From the NCBI GenBank assembly GCA_944391395.1, contig CALXTI010000015.1, forward strand, positions 1-33,932: DNA of 33,932 nt, written 5' to 3'. Position numbers and translations under genes: made by a program. How positions within the stretch are numbered: the stretch's first letter is position 1; the number at the start of each line of letters is the position of its first letter. The notes under the pieces are model-generated. The model had not been told where the DNA came from, did no database searches, and saw nothing but the letters and a program-made list of their open reading frames with translations. Source of the stretch: an uncultured Alphaproteobacteria bacterium. Lineage in GTDB: Bacteria; Pseudomonadota; Alphaproteobacteria; RF32; CAG-239. Positions 32,591 through 33,932 of this stretch are shown piece after piece.

Positions 32591-32611
32591 CCCGCCAATT
32601 TGGTCGGCGGG
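32591..32611 (-). terminator. Terminator after the cysteine-rich gene
   Basis: On the minus strand CCCGCC, a nine-base loop and GGCGGG are followed by TTTCTTTATT. A further palindrome (AACGC...GCGTT) lies at 32622-32645, closer to the gene end. Confidence 0.65.
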
Positions 32612-32663
32612 TTTTGTGCCATGAGAACGCTTTCACCGGTGAAGGCGTTTTACGATTTGTACT

Positions 32664-33932
32664 TTATGGACATGTTTTAATCATGGCCGCTTGAGCGTCT
32701 GTGCACCTTGCGACACTGTATCCTTTTCCGCATAGTCTCAAATGTGAGTTACCGGAGTTAAAGTCGCATCCGTCATGTATGCTGTAACAGCGGCTGTATT
32801 GACTGTCGCCTAAAATAACCTGTTCATATTTATGCGCTCCGCGGAAACTGCCTGATCGAATAATTTTCATGGCTTCCGCTTCAGACATAAGACTGTTTGG
32901 ATTGTAAAATTCACTTTCTTTGTCAACGGGTAATATCCCCCAATAAGTATCGGAAAACAGCTCATCGTCACAGGTTTTGGCAACACATTTTCCGCAAGTA
33001 TAATTTTTTCCGCCATATGTCTTTTTGATTGTATCAATCTTCCATCCGTAAGAACCGTATTTTCCACAAGAGCTGACATCTAAGTTGTCTAAAGAATATC
33101 CGTCCGGACAAGGATTAATGCATTTATTGCAAGAAAAATAAGATGTTAATATCTGACCTTCCGGGCATTCGGTCGTTTTTGTAGAATACCCGTCAGGGCA
33201 AACTTCGCAGGCAGAACAAGGCCCTTCGGCCACGTTAGGATTAAGAAACCAGTCTTTGGAATTATCGCCGCATAAAGAAACATCTGTGGCATAACCGCTC
33301 GGGCACTGAACGGTTTCACATTTTGTACATTCCATACCTGCATTATATCCGACCACGACTTCCATTTCTCCGGTTGCACATTTCGGAGCATAGGTTTGTG
33401 AGCCTTCCGGGCATTCTTTCCAAAGGCATTCAAAGCAGCCATTATTGTCGGTTTTGGTTCCCATTATATATCCTTCAGCGCCGGTAGGACCACAATCTTC
33501 CGGACGCTTTCCGTAAAAATGAGAACAAGTTGTATGGACACAACGCGAATCATCGGTCAGCATAAATCCACTGTTACAACCTCTTATTTTATAACGGACA
33601 TATCCGCCATATTGAGGATTCCCGCTTGTGCAACTAAAACATTCTGCGTTTGCCGGACACCACAAAAGCGGAAAACCGGCACATGCCTCGTTATTTATAG
33701 AAATGGTTGTATTGTTTATGCATTTTTTATAAGATTTATCGAAAGGGCAAAGGATGTAGTCGTCGCAATTTGCATCAATGGATTTGGAATAACCAAGTTG
33801 TTCGCAGGTCGGCTGCGTTGTGCAGTTTAGAGCGGCATAAGCGCTGTTAGAAAGCAAAATAAAGGGTGCCGCCACCGCTGCGGCCGCGAAAAACAAACGG
33901 CAAGGGTGTTGAGATGCCGTTGAAGAAGTGGC
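32664..33932 (-). CDS. Cysteine-rich exported repeat protein (5' end outside window)
   Basis: At least 422 codons; the frame stays open to the right edge (last visible residues A-T-S-S-T-A-S-Q-H-P-C-R) with no ATG, so the start lies beyond it. A hydrophobic stretch (LFFAAAAVAAPFILLSNSAYA) looks like a signal peptide. The rest has over forty cysteines in repeated units of the form CPxGY...C...C (for example QCPSGYATDVSLCG, VCPDGYSTKTTECPEG, PCPDGYSLD). The disulfide pattern suggests an extracellular or outer-surface protein. No family recognised. It lies directly upstream of the pilin-like gene on the same strand, separated by terminator hairpins. Confidence 0.75.
   Translation of the reverse strand, partial: ATSSTASQHPCRLFFAAAAVAAPFILLSNSAYAALNCTTQPTCEQLGYSKSIDANCDDYILCPFDKSYKKCINNTTISINNEACAGFPLLWCPANAECFSCTSGNPQYGGYVRYKIRGCNSGFMLTDDSRCVHTTCSHFYGKRPEDCGPTGAEGYIMGTKTDNNGCFECLWKECPEGSQTYAPKCATGEMEVVVGYNAGMECTKCETVQCPSGYATDVSLCGDNSKDWFLNPNVAEGPCSACEVCPDGYSTKTTECPEGQILTSYFSCNKCINPCPDGYSLDNLDVSSCGKYGSYGWKIDTIKKTYGGKNYTCGKCVAKTCDDELFSDTYWGILPVDKESEFYNPNSLMSEAEAMKIIRSGSFRGAHKYEQVILGDSQYSRCYSIHDGCDFNSGNSHLRLCGKGYSVARCTDAQAAMIKTCP

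Noticed and set aside
32455..32622. Upstream in-frame extension of the pilin-like gene
   Set aside because: The extension runs through the poly-A promoter element and lacks a ribosome site; the shorter start gives a normal prepilin leader.

Overview
The window looks like a chromosomal segment of an uncultured, probably host-associated and largely anaerobic alphaproteobacterium. This is an inference from gene content and style: Gram-negative envelope genes, a two-gene Tat system beside many-cluster ferredoxin proteins, a pilin-like protein with a long cysteine-rich neighbour, and an H-antigen-type fucosyltransferase. No 16S rRNA or other decisive marker is present. Most of the window is ordinary chromosome with short operons on both strands. 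No phage, transposase or CRISPR array is visible.

Layout from left to right. Positions 1-5000 hold the first codons of a minus-strand gene running off the left edge, a DUF378 membrane protein, a 1324-residue unrecognised minus-strand protein with a Pro/Asp/Glu repeat, and tRNA-Gly(GCC). Positions 4929-6790 hold a 47-residue basic peptide overlapping murA, then a META-domain lipoprotein. Positions 6800-9977 hold an unusual leader (small ORF with a Thr-His repeat from an AC microsatellite, then a terminator) before three tightly packed glycosyltransferases (GT4, GT2, GT11). At 9988-10794 a pyrophosphatase-like domain is fused to a P-loop kinase.

Positions 10945-17979 form the most interesting block, a divergent redox locus. 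The minus operon encodes a small membrane protein, a Tat-signal DUF362 protein and a membrane-anchored metallo-beta-lactamase-fold hydrolase. The plus side encodes a polytopic protein with six 4Fe-4S motifs, TatA, TatC, a Tat-signal aldo/keto reductase carrying two 4Fe-4S motifs, and LarB followed by what may be a broken larC start. Three promoters here share TTGACT and a 19-nt spacer, the layout of MerR-family-activated promoters. Other promoters I can place in the window mostly use a 16-nt spacer. I infer a coordinated module moving electrons across the membrane to Tat-exported enzymes.

Positions 18029-19265 hold an HTH protein, two tandem homologous small RNA genes on the minus strand (each with its own promoter and terminator), a MazG-like hydrolase and tRNA-Thr(CGT). 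Positions 19390-22849 hold a large MscS-type channel downstream of an aspartate-semialdehyde-dehydrogenase homologue that has lost its catalytic residues. Positions 23039-26969 hold a hypothetical protein, rplQ away from rpoA, two hypothetical proteins, mntP and a degenerate Gfo/Idh/MocA protein. Positions 27011-31824 hold a U32 protease-family protein (TrhP-like) with DUF3108, then ddl-miaA and a hypothetical membrane-anchored protein. Positions 31828-33932 hold a pilin-like protein and a cysteine-rich exported protein running off the right edge. The pilin promoter carries a poly-A element that also occurs upstream of the left-edge gene.
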